A stretch of DNA of 64,000 bases from Azorhizobium oxalatiphilum (GCF_014635325.1 NZ_BMCT01000001.1:1579743-1643742), one strand, 5' to 3'. Shown: positions 26,687 through 36,292, counted from the stretch's first letter. Notes: generated by a model not told the origin, from the letters alone. Translations and numbers: made by a program.

Positions 26687-29383
26687 TCAGCCCTCGGCGG
26701 TCTTCTCGGACTTTGTCGTGGACTTGGCCTTGGTGGTCTTCACCTTTGTGGCGGTACCGGTCTTGGCCTTGGTCGTCGTCTTCTTCGCAGCCGCTTTCTT
26801 GGGCGCGGCCTTCTTGGCTTCGCCATTGGCCGAGGCGGCGCTCTTGCGAGCGGGCTTGCGGCCGCTCGGGCTCGCGGCGGCCTTGGCGTCGATCAGGGCC
26901 ACGGCCTGTTCCAGCGTCAGCGCATCGGGATCCTGCGCCTTCGGCAGGGTCGCATTGACCTTGCCATGGTTCACATAGGGTCCGAACCGGCCGGGACGCA
27001 CGGTGATGGCGCCACCCTCGGTGGGATGGTCGCCCAGCGCGCGGCCGGCAGGCGTGCCGCCGCGACCACCACGGCCCTTGGCCAGCTTCTCGGCCAGCAG
27101 CACCACGGCACGGTTCAGGCCGACGCTCAGCACATCGTCCCCTGCCTCCAGATTGGCGTAGACCTTGCCGTGCTGGATGTAGGGGCCGAAGCGCCCGATG
27201 CCCGCGAGGATAGGCTCGCCGTCCTCAGGGTGATTGCCGATGGGGCGCGGCAGGGAGAGCAGGGCCAGCGCCGTTTCAAGGTCCACGTCGGCCGGGGCGA
27301 GGCTCTTGGGTAGGCTGGAGCGCTTGGGCTTGTTGCCGTCCACCGTCTCGCCGAGCTGGAGATAGGTGCCGAAACGACCGTCGCGGATGGTGACTTCGAG
27401 GTTCGTCTCCGGATCGGTGCCGAGCGTGCGGGTGCCGCCTTCAGTGCCGCCTTCACCCTCGCCGCCGGACAGCGGGCGGGTGTAGCGGCATTCGGGATAG
27501 TTCGAGCAGCCGATGAAGGAGCCGAACTTGCCCATCTTCAGCGACAGGCGCCCGGTGCCGCAGGTGGGACACACGCGCGGATCGCTGCCGTCTTCCTTGG
27601 GCGGGAAGAGATGGGCGGTGAGGATCTCGTCCAGCGCGTCGATGACCTGCGCGATGCGCAGTTCCTTGGTGGCTTCCACCGCCAGCGAGAAGTCGCTCCA
27701 GAAGGCGCGCAGCACCTGCTTCCAGTCGATCTCGGCGGCCGAGATCTCGTCGAGCTTCTCCTCAAGATCGGCGGTGAAATCGTACTCAACGTACTTGGCG
27801 AAGAAGCTCTGCAGGAAGGCCGTGACGAGCCGCCCCTTGTCCTCGGGCACGAGGCGCTTCTTGTCCAGCTTCACATATTCGCGGTCGCGCAGCACGGCGA
27901 GCACGGCGGCATAGGTGGAGGGACGGCCGATGCCGAGCTCCTCCATGCGCTTCACCAGCGAGGCTTCGGAATAGCGCGGCGGCGGCTCGGTGAAGTGCTG
28001 GTCGGTCTTGATCTCGCGCTTGTCGAGGGCCTCGCCGGCGCTCATGGCGGGCAGGCGGCGGCTCTCGTCGTCGTCGTCCTCGTCATCCTTGCCCTCGCGA
28101 TAGAGGGTGAGGAAGCCGTCGAACTTCACCACCGTGCCGGTGGCGGTCAGCTCCAGCTCGCGGCCGGCGGCCTTGGCGATGATATCCGCCGTGGTGCGCT
28201 CCAGCTCGGCCGATTCCATCTGGCTCGCCACGGTGCGGGTCCAGATCAGCTCATAGAGCCGGGCCTGGTCGTCATCGAGGTGACGGGCCATGTCGCGCGG
28301 ACGGCGCGAGGGATCGGTCGGGCGGATGGCCTCGTGGGCCTCCTGTGCATTCTTGGCCTTGGTGGTGTATTTGCGTGGCGCGCCGGGCAGATAGCGCGCG
28401 CCGAACTGGGCGGTGATGGCGCTGCGGGTGGCAGCCACCGCTTCGGGCGCCATGTCCACGCCGTCGGTACGCATATAGGTGATGAGGCCGGCCGTCTCGC
28501 CGCCGATGTCGACGCCCTCATAGAGGCGCTGGGCGATCTGCATGGTGCGGGCGGGCGCCAGGCCGAGCTTGCGGCTGGCTTCCTGCTGCAGCGTCGAGGT
28601 GGTGAAGGGCGGCTGCGGATTGCGCCGCATGGGCTTGGCTTCCACGCCGCGCACACTGAAGGTGGAGCTTTCGAGGGCGGCGCGGAAGGCGGCGGCCTCT
28701 TCACCCGTGCCCACGGAGAGGCGGGTGATCTTCTTGCCGTCCGCGCCGGAGAGCCGGGCCTCGAACGTGTCGCCGCGGGGCGTCGCCAGCGTGGCGGCGA
28801 TCGACCAGTATTCCTTGGCGACGAAGGTCTCGATCTCGCGTTCGCGATCGCAGACGAGGCGAAGCGCCACGGACTGCACGCGGCCTGCGGAGCGGGCACC
28901 GGGCAGCTTGCGCCACAGCACGGGCGAAAGGGTGAAGCCGACCAGATAATCCAGCGCGCGGCGGGCAAGGTAGGCATCCACCAGCGCCACATCCACGGCA
29001 CGCGGCGCCTTCATGGCGTCCAGCACGGCCTGCTTGGTGATGGCGTTGAAGACGACGCGCTCGACCTTCTGGTCCTTGAGCGCCTTCTTCTCCCGCAGCA
29101 CTTCCAGCACGTGCCAGGAAATGGCTTCGCCTTCGCGATCCGGATCGGTGGCGAGGATCAGGCCGTCAGCCGCCTTCACCGCCTTGGCGATGTCGTTCAG
29201 GCGCTTCTGGGCCTTCGGGTCCACTTCCCAGAGCATGCGGAAATCGGCTTCGGGATCGACCGAGCCGTCCTTGGACGGAAGGTCGCGGATGTGCCCGTAC
29301 GAAGCGATGACCTCGTAATCTGGTCCGAGGTATTTGTTGATCGTCTTCGCCTTAGCCGGCGATTCGACGATGACGACCTGCAT
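26687..29383 (-). CDS. topA: DNA topoisomerase I (type IA)
   Basis: An 898-residue enzyme that relaxes negative supercoils. The Toprim domain has the catalytic Glu in VESPAKAKTI at the start and DPDREGEAISWH near residue 82; the active-site tyrosine is in TYMRTDG near residue 305. One four-cysteine zinc finger is clear (CPTCGTG and CSNYPEC, residues 604-632), followed by two or three ribbon repeats that have lost their cysteines (GRFGTYLQLGE, GRFGPYIQHGK, GRFGPYVNHGK). The last 70 residues are a Lys/Ala-rich tail (KKAAPKKAAAKK) likely to bind DNA non-specifically. Confidence 0.97.
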   Translation of the reverse strand: MQVVIVESPAKAKTINKYLGPDYEVIASYGHIRDLPSKDGSVDPEADFRMLWEVDPKAQKRLNDIAKAVKAADGLILATDPDREGEAISWHVLEVLREKKALKDQKVERVVFNAITKQAVLDAMKAPRAVDVALVDAYLARRALDYLVGFTLSPVLWRKLPGARSAGRVQSVALRLVCDREREIETFVAKEYWSIAATLATPRGDTFEARLSGADGKKITRLSVGTGEEAAAFRAALESSTFSVRGVEAKPMRRNPQPPFTTSTLQQEASRKLGLAPARTMQIAQRLYEGVDIGGETAGLITYMRTDGVDMAPEAVAATRSAITAQFGARYLPGAPRKYTTKAKNAQEAHEAIRPTDPSRRPRDMARHLDDDQARLYELIWTRTVASQMESAELERTTADIIAKAAGRELELTATGTVVKFDGFLTLYREGKDDEDDDDESRRLPAMSAGEALDKREIKTDQHFTEPPPRYSEASLVKRMEELGIGRPSTYAAVLAVLRDREYVKLDKKRLVPEDKGRLVTAFLQSFFAKYVEYDFTADLEEKLDEISAAEIDWKQVLRAFWSDFSLAVEATKELRIAQVIDALDEILTAHLFPPKEDGSDPRVCPTCGTGRLSLKMGKFGSFIGCSNYPECRYTRPLSGGEGEGGTEGGTRTLGTDPETNLEVTIRDGRFGTYLQLGETVDGNKPKRSSLPKSLAPADVDLETALALLSLPRPIGNHPEDGEPILAGIGRFGPYIQHGKVYANLEAGDDVLSVGLNRAVVLLAEKLAKGRGGRGGTPAGRALGDHPTEGGAITVRPGRFGPYVNHGKVNATLPKAQDPDALTLEQAVALIDAKAAASPSGRKPARKSAASANGEAKKAAPKKAAAKKTTTKAKTGTATKVKTTKAKSTTKSEKTAEG

Positions 29384-29504
29384 TTGACGACAATCTCTTG
29401 AAGAACGCCGCGGCCCCTGGCGGCGGCCGCAACATGGGGTTCGACAGCAGGGCTGTCAAATCCCCCCGCACTTTTCCGCGCAGCAAGGCTATTTCAGCAG
29501 GCTA

Positions 29505-29525
29505 TACAACTTAAAGTAAGTTGTA
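29505..29525. promoter_or_regulatory. 21-bp perfect palindrome before topA
   Basis: The arms TACAACTTA and TAAGTTGTA flank AAG. It stands out as AT-rich in GC-rich surroundings and lies in the divergent gap between topA (start 29383) and the small protein gene (start 29575), the place for an operator. The binding protein is unknown. Confidence 0.5.
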
Positions 29526-29574
29526 AGCGATTGCCTATGCCTCAGGATGTGGTCTCGGGCGTGGGGAGTAGAGC

Positions 29575-29856
29575 ATGAGTGGAGTCGATCCCAAACAGGC
29601 GCCAAACGGCGCCGAGGATTACGCGGCTTATGTGGCGGCAATGACGGGAGAGATGGCCCGCATTGCGCGCGGGCATGGCTTTCGCACCCTTGCTTACCTC
29701 CTGGAGATCGTACGGCTGGAGGCGCGCTCCATCGGGCGGACGGTTCCGCCGAACCGTGGAAACATTGCGAAAGAGCCCTCCGTGGCTGGTGATCACACCC
29801 ATCCGCCACGCCCGCGCTCTTCCGGCTTCAGCGCGGTCGCACGAGAACGCCGATGA
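29575..29856 (+). CDS. Small conserved hypothetical protein
   Basis: A 93-residue protein. Residues 13-50 (AEDYAAYVAAMTGEMARIA, then TLAYLLEIVRLEA) resemble small helical proteins of unknown function found widely in Hyphomicrobiales; the C-terminal half is basic, Pro/Arg-rich and unlikely to be conserved. The ATG at 29575 follows GGGGAGTAGAGC. The last 29 bp overlap the 3' end of the convergent MFS gene. No function can be assigned. Confidence 0.6.
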   Translation: MSGVDPKQAPNGAEDYAAYVAAMTGEMARIARGHGFRTLAYLLEIVRLEARSIGRTVPPNRGNIAKEPSVAGDHTHPPRPRSSGFSAVARERR

Positions 29857-31015
29857 TGGCGAACGCTATGATGAAAGCGCCGTAGATATCCGCCGTCGCC
29901 TCAAGACCCACATCCCGCGCCAGCGCACCGGCTGCGATAGCCGGCAGGCTGAACGCGATATAGCTCTCGATATAATAAGCGGAGAGCAGGGCGCCACGTT
30001 CGTGCTGCTGTGCCAAGGGCACGATGGAGCGCACCGCACCGAGGAAGCCGCTGCCGAAGCCTATCCCGATCACCAGCATGCCCGCCACGAGCAGGGTGAC
30101 GGAGCCCGCATGCACGCCGGCCAGCAGAACTGCGAAGCCGCCGGACAGGAAGACCGTTCCCGTCATCAGGCAGCGGGCGGCGGATTGCTCCCGCATCAGC
30201 AGCACGGATGCTGCACCGGGCAGAGTGAGGGCGCAGACCAGAATGCCGCCCAGCAAGGGGGAGGCGACGCCGGTGGCGCTCCGCACCAGAGAGGGCATCA
30301 GCGACAGGGAAAACGCGCCCATGGACCAAAGGGCGATGTTGAGGGGCGTGATGCGCAGCAGGGCACCCCGCGCGGCATGCGGCACGTGGACACGAGGCAG
30401 CAGCGAGAACAGCGCACCCGGCCGGTAACGCACCGTTTCCGGCGTGCCCCAGATCAGTATGGTCTGCAGCAGGAAGATAGCGGCGAGCAGCCGGTAGACC
30501 GCCAGTGTGGGTGCATCGGCATAGCTCGCCATCAGACCGGCCCCCACGGCACCGACCGCCATTCCCACAAGCGGCGCCACGCTATTGATGAGCGCGCCGT
30601 GCTTGCGGCTGCCGTCGATCAGCGCCGCGCCCAGCACGCTGGTGGCGGCGCCCGTGGCAAAGCCTTGCAGCAGCCTGGCTCCAATCAGCGCGTTGGCGCT
30701 GTCTGCGGCGATGAACAGGGCCATGGCGGCGATCTCAAGCACCAGCGCGGCGCAGATCACAGGGCGCCGCCCCACATAATCGGAGAGGGCGCCAACCGTG
30801 AGCAAAGCCAGCAGCAGGCTGGCGGCATAGGCCGCGAACACCACGGTCAGCATGACCGGCGAGAAGCCCCACTGGTCCTGATAGAGCCGGTAGAGCGGCG
30901 TCGGCGCGGCGGACGCGGCGAAGAACATGGCGAGGATGGCGCCCTGAAGCGCAACGCCCGCTGCGGTCCGCCATGGCGCCGGCGCGGCGGGGCAGAGATT
31001 GGCGGAAATCGACAT
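29828..31015 (-). CDS. MFS transporter paired with a divergent TetR regulator
   Basis: A 395-residue major facilitator with about 12 helices; helix 1 holds ASAAPTPLYRLYQDQWGFSP and loop 2-3 is GALSDYVGRRPV, the conserved GxLxDxxGRR pattern. Helix 5 lacks a strong drug-antiporter motif. The substrate is unknown. A TetR-family gene starts 115 bp away on the other strand, so the transporter is probably repressed by it and induced by a ligand that it exports. Confidence 0.87.
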   Translation of the reverse strand: MSISANLCPAAPAPWRTAAGVALQGAILAMFFAASAAPTPLYRLYQDQWGFSPVMLTVVFAAYAASLLLALLTVGALSDYVGRRPVICAALVLEIAAMALFIAADSANALIGARLLQGFATGAATSVLGAALIDGSRKHGALINSVAPLVGMAVGAVGAGLMASYADAPTLAVYRLLAAIFLLQTILIWGTPETVRYRPGALFSLLPRVHVPHAARGALLRITPLNIALWSMGAFSLSLMPSLVRSATGVASPLLGGILVCALTLPGAASVLLMREQSAARCLMTGTVFLSGGFAVLLAGVHAGSVTLLVAGMLVIGIGFGSGFLGAVRSIVPLAQQHERGALLSAYYIESYIAFSLPAIAAGALARDVGLEATADIYGAFIIAFAIIGVLVRPR

Positions 31016-31041
31016 GGAAGCTGTCCTTGATGCGCGCGGTG

Positions 31042-31117
31042 GCGCTAAGGCTAAAAATGTGCGTTAACGGATCTCATAATGGAATTTTGCGCAAAAGCAA
31101 TTTTTTTGCGTTAGCGC
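31042..31117. promoter_or_regulatory. Palindromes in the MFS/TetR divergent promoter
   Basis: Three elements are visible: a perfect 12-bp palindrome TTTTGCGCAAAA at 31085-31096, CGTTAACG at 31062-31069, and GCGTTAGCGC at 31108-31117 whose left part repeats GCGTTA of 31061-31066 and is mirrored by GCGCTAAG at 31042-31049. These are candidate operators for the TetR protein. Confidence 0.45.
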
Positions 31118-31129
31118 GAGGGGAGAGGA

Positions 31130-31720
31130 ATGGAAGCGACGGAGAAAAAGGTCGCCCGTCTCGCCACGCCGGGCCTGCGTCCCGGCGGGCGCAGTGCGCG
31201 CGTGCAGGCTTCGGTGCATGCGGCCGTGCAGGCGCTGCTGGCTGAACATGACCGCGCTGAACTGAGCGTGCCGCAGGTGGCGGCGCTGGCCGGAGTTACG
31301 CCCTCCACCATCTATCGGCGCTGGGGCGACCTGAACGAACTGCTGGCCGACGTGGCGGTGGAGCGCCTGCGGCCTGAGACGGAACCCGCGGATACCGGCG
31401 GGCTGCGGTCCGATCTGGAAAGCTGGCTGGAGCAGTATCGCGAGGAGATGTCCTCGGAGCCGGGCAGGGCGATGCTGCGCGATGTGCTGGCGAGCCTGGG
31501 TAGCGCCATCGGCGCGGCGCAGTGCTGCGCTTTTTCCCGTCAGCAACTGGCCGTCATCGCGGCACGGGCGAAGACACGCGGGGACGTCGTTCCGGATCTC
31601 GACGCCATGGTGGAGGTCTGCCTCGCGCCGATTCTCTACGGCATCCTGTTCGACGCGACGATCATGGACGAAGGCTTCGTCCGGCGGCTGGTGGACCGCC
31701 TGCTAACGCCCGCCCCTTGA
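31130..31720 (+). CDS. TetR-family transcriptional regulator
   Basis: A 196-residue regulator. The N-terminal helix-turn-helix is LSVPQVAALAGVTPSTIYRRWGDLNELLADV at about residues 46-76, with the usual TIYRRWG recognition-helix end; the rest is an alpha-helical ligand-binding domain of the TetR_C type. GAGGGGAGAGG precedes the ATG. It is divergent from the MFS transporter and is likely its ligand-responsive repressor, also autoregulated. The ligand is unknown. Confidence 0.9.
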   Translation: MEATEKKVARLATPGLRPGGRSARVQASVHAAVQALLAEHDRAELSVPQVAALAGVTPSTIYRRWGDLNELLADVAVERLRPETEPADTGGLRSDLESWLEQYREEMSSEPGRAMLRDVLASLGSAIGAAQCCAFSRQQLAVIAARAKTRGDVVPDLDAMVEVCLAPILYGILFDATIMDEGFVRRLVDRLLTPAP

Positions 31721-31759
31721 AACGCAAACGGCCCGCCGCTCCTGAGGAGCGACGGGCCG
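31720..31759 (-). terminator. Hairpin terminator after icd (shared with TetR gene)
   Basis: A fourteen-base-pair stem with one mismatch (31729-31742 with 31746-31759) and a 3-base loop. Read on the minus strand it is followed by TTTGCGTTT. It lies between the convergent icd and TetR genes, 38 bp past the icd stop. Confidence 0.7.
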
Positions 31760-31797
31760 GATCAGCGTGCCGGGCACAAAAGCGCCCGGCCGAAGCC

Positions 31798-33012
31798 TCA
31801 GGCCGAGAGGGCCTTGGCGAGATTGTCGGACACCTTGTCCAGGAAGCCCGTGGTGGACAGCCACTTCTGGTCGGCGCCGACCAGCAGGGCGAGATCCTTG
31901 GTCATGTCGCCGGCTTCCACCGTATCGACGCACACCTTCTCCAGCGTGTCGGCGAAGCGCTTCAGCTCGTCGTTGCCGTCGAGCTTGGCACGGTGGGCGA
32001 GGCCACGGGTCCAGGCGAAGATGGAGGCGATGGAGTTGGTGGAGGTCTCCTTGCCCTTCTGGTGCTCGCGATAGTGGCGCGTCACCGTGCCGTGGGCGGC
32101 CTCGGCCTCGACGGTCTTGCCATCGGGGGTCATCAGCACCGAGGTCATCAGGCCGAGCGAGCCGAAGCCCTGGGCCACGATGTCGGACTGCACGTCGCCG
32201 TCATAGTTCTTGCAGGCCCACACATAGCCGCCGGACCACTTGAGGGCGGAGGCGACCATGTCGTCGATCAGGCGATGCTCATAGGTGAGCTTGCGCTTCT
32301 CGAACTCGGTCTTGAACTCGGCGTCGTACACCTCCTGGAAGATGTCCTTGAAGCGGCCGTCATAGGCCTTCAGGATCGTGTTCTTCGTGGAGAGATAGAC
32401 CGGATAGTTCCGCAGCAGGCCGTAGTTCAGCGAGGCACGGGCGAAGTCACGGATCGACTCGTCCAGGTTGTACATGGACAGGGCCACGCCGGCGCCCGGG
32501 AACTTGTAGACTTCCTTCTCGATCTTCGTGCCGTCCTCGCCCACGAAGGAGATGGAGAGCGTGCCCTTGCCGGGCACCTTGAAGTCGGTGGCGCGATACT
32601 GGTCGCCGAAGGCATGACGGCCAACCACGATGGGCTGGGTCCAGCCCGGCACGAGGCGCGGCACGTTCTTGCAGATGATGGGCTCGCGGAAGATCACGCC
32701 GCCGAGGATGTTGCGGATGGTGCCGTTCGGCGACTTCCACATTTCCTTGAGGCCGAACTCCTCGACGCGGGCCTCGTCGGGGGTGATGGTGGCGCACTTG
32801 ACGCCGACGCCATGCTTCTTGATGGCTTCGGCAGCGTCGACCGTGACCTTGTCGTTGGTGGCGTCGCGGTTTTCGACCGACAGGTCGTAATATTCCAGGT
32901 CGATATCAAGGTACGGATGGATAAGCTTGTCCTTGATATACTGCCAGATGATCCGCGTCATCTCATCGCCGTCGAGCTCGACGACGGGATTTGCCACCTT
33001 GATCTTCGCCAT
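31798..33012 (-). CDS. icd: NADP-dependent isocitrate dehydrogenase
   Basis: A 404-residue enzyme of the TCA cycle that converts isocitrate to 2-oxoglutarate. It belongs to the eukaryotic-like homodimeric type: [12 protein letters not shown] at residues 13-24, [12 protein letters not shown] near 95, [15 protein letters not shown] near 210, and [14 protein letters not shown] near 310, where the Arg-His pair indicates NADP rather than NAD. The ATG at 33012 starts the conserved MAKIKVANP; an upstream ATG would add 22 unconserved residues. Confidence 0.96.
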   Translation of the reverse strand: MAKIKVANPVVELDGDEMTRIIWQYIKDKLIHPYLDIDLEYYDLSVENRDATNDKVTVDAAEAIKKHGVGVKCATITPDEARVEEFGLKEMWKSPNGTIRNILGGVIFREPIICKNVPRLVPGWTQPIVVGRHAFGDQYRATDFKVPGKGTLSISFVGEDGTKIEKEVYKFPGAGVALSMYNLDESIRDFARASLNYGLLRNYPVYLSTKNTILKAYDGRFKDIFQEVYDAEFKTEFEKRKLTYEHRLIDDMVASALKWSGGYVWACKNYDGDVQSDIVAQGFGSLGLMTSVLMTPDGKTVEAEAAHGTVTRHYREHQKGKETSTNSIASIFAWTRGLAHRAKLDGNDELKRFADTLEKVCVDTVEAGDMTKDLALLVGADQKWLSTTGFLDKVSDNLAKALSA

Positions 33013-33301
33013 TTGGACGACCTTTCGGGGCGCTCTAAGAGCGGTTGGACGTTTCGCGAGCAGTCGGAATGGCGCCACGCCCCGTTGGTCGCGGCCATTC
33101 GCCTCCCGGCGCCGTGCCTATAGCATCGGAGTGAGAGGCGAGGAAAGCGCGTGCGACCCTCGACTTAGGGTGCAGGGACGTGCAAGTGCATGCGCCGCGT
33201 GCCCCCGGAGCGGGGTCTGCGCGTGATTTTGGTTTGAGAGGCGGTTTCACCCACCGGACGGATTCTGTCCGATGGGAGCCGGCTCCAGGGAAGAGGACAG
33301 G

Positions 33302-34165
33302 ATGCCGGGTTCGGGAACAGACAGCACGAAGCCATGGACGGAAGGCGGGCCGGTGGTGGTTCTGGTAGAGCCGCAGCTGGGCGAGAATATCGGCTCGGCG
33401 GCGCGCGCCATGGGCAATTTCGGTCTTTCGCGTCTGCGGATCGTGAACCCGCGCGAGGGCTGGCCCAATGACAAGGCACATACCTTCTGCGCCGGCGCCG
33501 ACCGCATTCTCGACGAGGCCCAGCTTTTCCCGGACCTGCGCAGCGCACTGGCGGATGTCTCCTATGCGGTGGCCACCACCGCACGCGAGCGCGGCATGGC
33601 CAAGCCTGTGTTCGGCGCTGACGTGGTGGCGCGGGATACGGTCGCGCGGCTTGGCGCCGGGCAGGACGTGGCGCTTTGCTTTGGGCGCGAACGCACCGGC
33701 CTTTATACGGAGGAGGTGTCGCTTTGCGATGCCATCCTGACCTTGCCGGTGAACCCTGCTTTCGCCTCGCTCAATCTGGCGACCGCGGTGGCCGTCACCG
33801 CCTATGAATGGTCGAAGGCAGCGTCCGATGGCGTTCTGCCCTTCGCCATGCCGGATCGCTCGCCGCCGGCAGAGCGTACCGACCTGTTCGCCTTCTTCGA
33901 TCATCTGGAGAAGGAACTGGAGGAGGCGGTGTTCTTCCGCTCGCCGGAGAAGGCGCCGTCCACCACCCGCAACATTCGCAACATTTTTCACCGCTGCGAG
34001 CTGACGAAACAGGATCTCGCCACGCTGCACGGTGTCGTCACTTCCCTCGTGGAAGGGCGTGCCGGCCGCGAACAGCGCAAGGAACAGAACAACGCGCGCA
34101 AGGCGGCCAAGCGCAAGGCGCGGGCCGACGGCGCACCAGAGGAGCCCGCAGGTTCGGAGGGGTGA
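33302..34165 (+). CDS. trmJ: tRNA 2'-O-ribose methyltransferase, TrmJ/SpoU family
   Basis: A 287-residue SPOUT methyltransferase. N-terminal LVEPQLGENIGSAARAM and the C-terminal knot motifs CFGRERTGLYTEE and LPVNPAFASLNLATAV are those of TrmJ, which methylates the ribose of nucleotide 32 of several tRNAs. A basic Ala/Lys-rich extension follows residue 255. The ATG at 33302 was preferred to 33272 because AAGAGGA lies just upstream. The gene is followed on the same strand by the initiator tRNA gene. Confidence 0.87.
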   Translation: MPGSGTDSTKPWTEGGPVVVLVEPQLGENIGSAARAMGNFGLSRLRIVNPREGWPNDKAHTFCAGADRILDEAQLFPDLRSALADVSYAVATTARERGMAKPVFGADVVARDTVARLGAGQDVALCFGRERTGLYTEEVSLCDAILTLPVNPAFASLNLATAVAVTAYEWSKAASDGVLPFAMPDRSPPAERTDLFAFFDHLEKELEEAVFFRSPEKAPSTTRNIRNIFHRCELTKQDLATLHGVVTSLVEGRAGREQRKEQNNARKAAKRKARADGAPEEPAGSEG

Positions 34166-34372
34166 GCGGCACGCAGGGCTGCCATCCGCATCCCGGCGGG
34201 CGCGTCAAATTGTGCGTTGGCAACGGGTTGATTGACTAGGAGCGGGTTCGCCGTCCACAGGCGCCCGGAATAAAAGGCTTTTTTTGCCGGCGGGGCTTTC
34301 CATGCCGAGGGTGGGTTGCTACATACGCACCACACCAGCCGCCCGGTTCGCCGGCAAACGGTCTGGAGCTGA

Positions 34373-34449
<77 letters not shown>

Positions 34450-34467
34450 AATGCGCAAGCATGATAA

Positions 34468-34500
34468 AGAGAGTTGGGCGAAAGCTCAGCTCTCTTTTTT
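34468..34500 (+). terminator. Rho-independent terminator of the initiator tRNA
   Basis: A twelve-base-pair stem including two G-U pairs (34468-34479 with 34484-34495), a GAAA tetraloop and a run of six T residues ending at 34500. Confidence 0.9.
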
Positions 34501-34534
34501 GTTTCGGGCCTCTCTTCCGTCATGGGGAGCCGGT

Positions 34535-36256
34535 TCAGCCCGATGGCCCGACAAGACCTGTGGCGATCTTTTCCGCGACCATGATGACCGGAACATTGGT
34601 GTTGGCAGAGGGCAGGCGCGGCATCACGGATGTGTCGGCCACATAGAGGTTCTCCGTGCCCATCACTTTCCCCCGGGGATCCACGACGGCCAGTGGGTCG
34701 CTGGCGGAGCCCATTCGGCAAGTGCCGCTGGCGTGCCAGACGCCGAAGGCATTCTCCCGCACGAAGGCTTCGAGCCTTGCATCGTCTGCGATCACGCGCG
34801 GTAGCGCGCCCCCTGACATCACATACTTCAGCACCGGCCCGCGCAAGGCGGCGGGCACGTCAAGCAGCGCGCCGAGCACGGCGGTGAGCCGCGCATTGGC
34901 GGGCGTGACCGCACTCAGCTTCTTGATGGCCGGGGAGAAGCCCGCCGGGAAAAGATCGGCCGGATTGGGGTTCAGCTCGGGGGACAGCAGCAGCCCCACC
35001 ACCTTGCGCACCCCGGCCATCATGCGCGCCAGATCCTGCGGATGGCTGAGCAGGTTTAGATCGGCCTTGGGGTAGTCCGCCGGATCGGGTGAGATGAGGC
35101 GAACGCTGCCGCTGGAGAGCGGCCGGTTACACCACAGGAAATAGAGGCCAAGCCGATTCCCCAGCGCATGCCAGCCGGCGCGGGCGGAGGCGGTGGCATA
35201 CATATCTGAGGGCTCGCCCTCAGCGATGCCGGAAGAGAAGCGGAAAGCGGCGAAGGCCGAGCGCCGATAGCTCAGCGGCAGGCGCAGATGCTTCGGCAGA
35301 TACTGGCAGAAGGTGAGCGTGGGGTGGTCGCGCAGGTTCTGTCCGACGCCGGCCCGATCCGCGATGACCGGAAGACCCAATTCCTGCAGATGAGCGCCCG
35401 GTCCGATGCCGGCACGCATGAGAAGGGCGGGCGTCTGCAAGGCGCCTGCCGTCACGATGACGCGGCCGGCCGACACCACCTGCCGTGTGCCGCCGCGCTC
35501 CACTTCCACGCCAGTGGCGCGCGGGCCGTCCATCACCAGCCGCGCCACCTGGCTCTCCGGCCAAATGGCGAGATTGGAGCGGGCGCGGGTGGTCGCATCC
35601 AGATAGGCCACCGCCGTGGAGACGCGCCGATCATGCTCGTTGCTGAAGGCGGGCGGAAAGATGCCGTCCTCATACTCGCCATTCTGGTCCTGCCGGCGCA
35701 GCACGCCGCTGCGGGCGAAGGCACGGGTGGCGGCCTCGGCGAAGGGAGGCCAGTTCGGCGGCTGGATGCGGCGGATGGGCAGGGGGCCATCCTTGCCGTG
35801 CAGCGGACCGCCGAAATCGAGATCGCGCTCCAGTTTGATAAAGAAGGGCAGCACATCGTCCCAGCCCCAGCCGGTGGCGCCGAGCGCGGCCCATTCGTCA
35901 TAGTCGCGCGGCAGGCCCCGGTTGGCGGATTGCACATTGATGCTTGAGCCGCCGCCCATGATGCGCGCCTGCTCATAAGCACGGCTGCCGCGCGTGCCGT
36001 CCGGCCGCGTGCCGGTGAGGGCGGACAGGCCGGGCCAGATGTAGCGGTCCCCATGGAACAGGCCCATGGGATAGCTGTCGGCGATGGGGGCGGGCACGGC
36101 GCCGGGCGGGGTATCGGCGCCCGCCTCCAGCAGCAGCACGCGCGACCGGCCATCGGCTGAGAGGCGGTTCGCCAGCACACAGCCGGCTGAGCCGCCGCCC
36201 ACGATGATGGTGTCGAAGGCCGGGGCATCGGTGGGGCGCGCGGAATGGGCATTCAT
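34535..36256 (-). CDS. hmfH: GMC-family flavoprotein oxidase, HmfH/HMF-oxidase-like
   Basis: A 573-residue FAD-dependent GMC oxidoreductase. The ADP-binding motif is IIVGGGSAGCVLANRL near residues 18-33; the second GMC signature is GGGSSINVQSANRGLPRDYD near residue 100; the catalytic His is in GVWHASGTCRMG and the Asn/His partner region is SANTNVP near the C-terminus. Wording of RDYDEWAALGATGWGWDDVL and FGGPLHGKDGPLPI resembles the bacterial 5-hydroxymethylfurfural oxidase group. It is last in the furoate operon, which fits oxidation of HMF or furfural to the furoic acid before CoA activation. A choline- or alcohol-dehydrogenase role is the alternative. Confidence 0.75.
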   Translation of the reverse strand: MNAHSARPTDAPAFDTIIVGGGSAGCVLANRLSADGRSRVLLLEAGADTPPGAVPAPIADSYPMGLFHGDRYIWPGLSALTGTRPDGTRGSRAYEQARIMGGGSSINVQSANRGLPRDYDEWAALGATGWGWDDVLPFFIKLERDLDFGGPLHGKDGPLPIRRIQPPNWPPFAEAATRAFARSGVLRRQDQNGEYEDGIFPPAFSNEHDRRVSTAVAYLDATTRARSNLAIWPESQVARLVMDGPRATGVEVERGGTRQVVSAGRVIVTAGALQTPALLMRAGIGPGAHLQELGLPVIADRAGVGQNLRDHPTLTFCQYLPKHLRLPLSYRRSAFAAFRFSSGIAEGEPSDMYATASARAGWHALGNRLGLYFLWCNRPLSSGSVRLISPDPADYPKADLNLLSHPQDLARMMAGVRKVVGLLLSPELNPNPADLFPAGFSPAIKKLSAVTPANARLTAVLGALLDVPAALRGPVLKYVMSGGALPRVIADDARLEAFVRENAFGVWHASGTCRMGSASDPLAVVDPRGKVMGTENLYVADTSVMPRLPSANTNVPVIMVAEKIATGLVGPSG

Positions 36257-36292
36257 GGGGCACTGCCGGCTGTTGAGAACACCGAAATGCGG

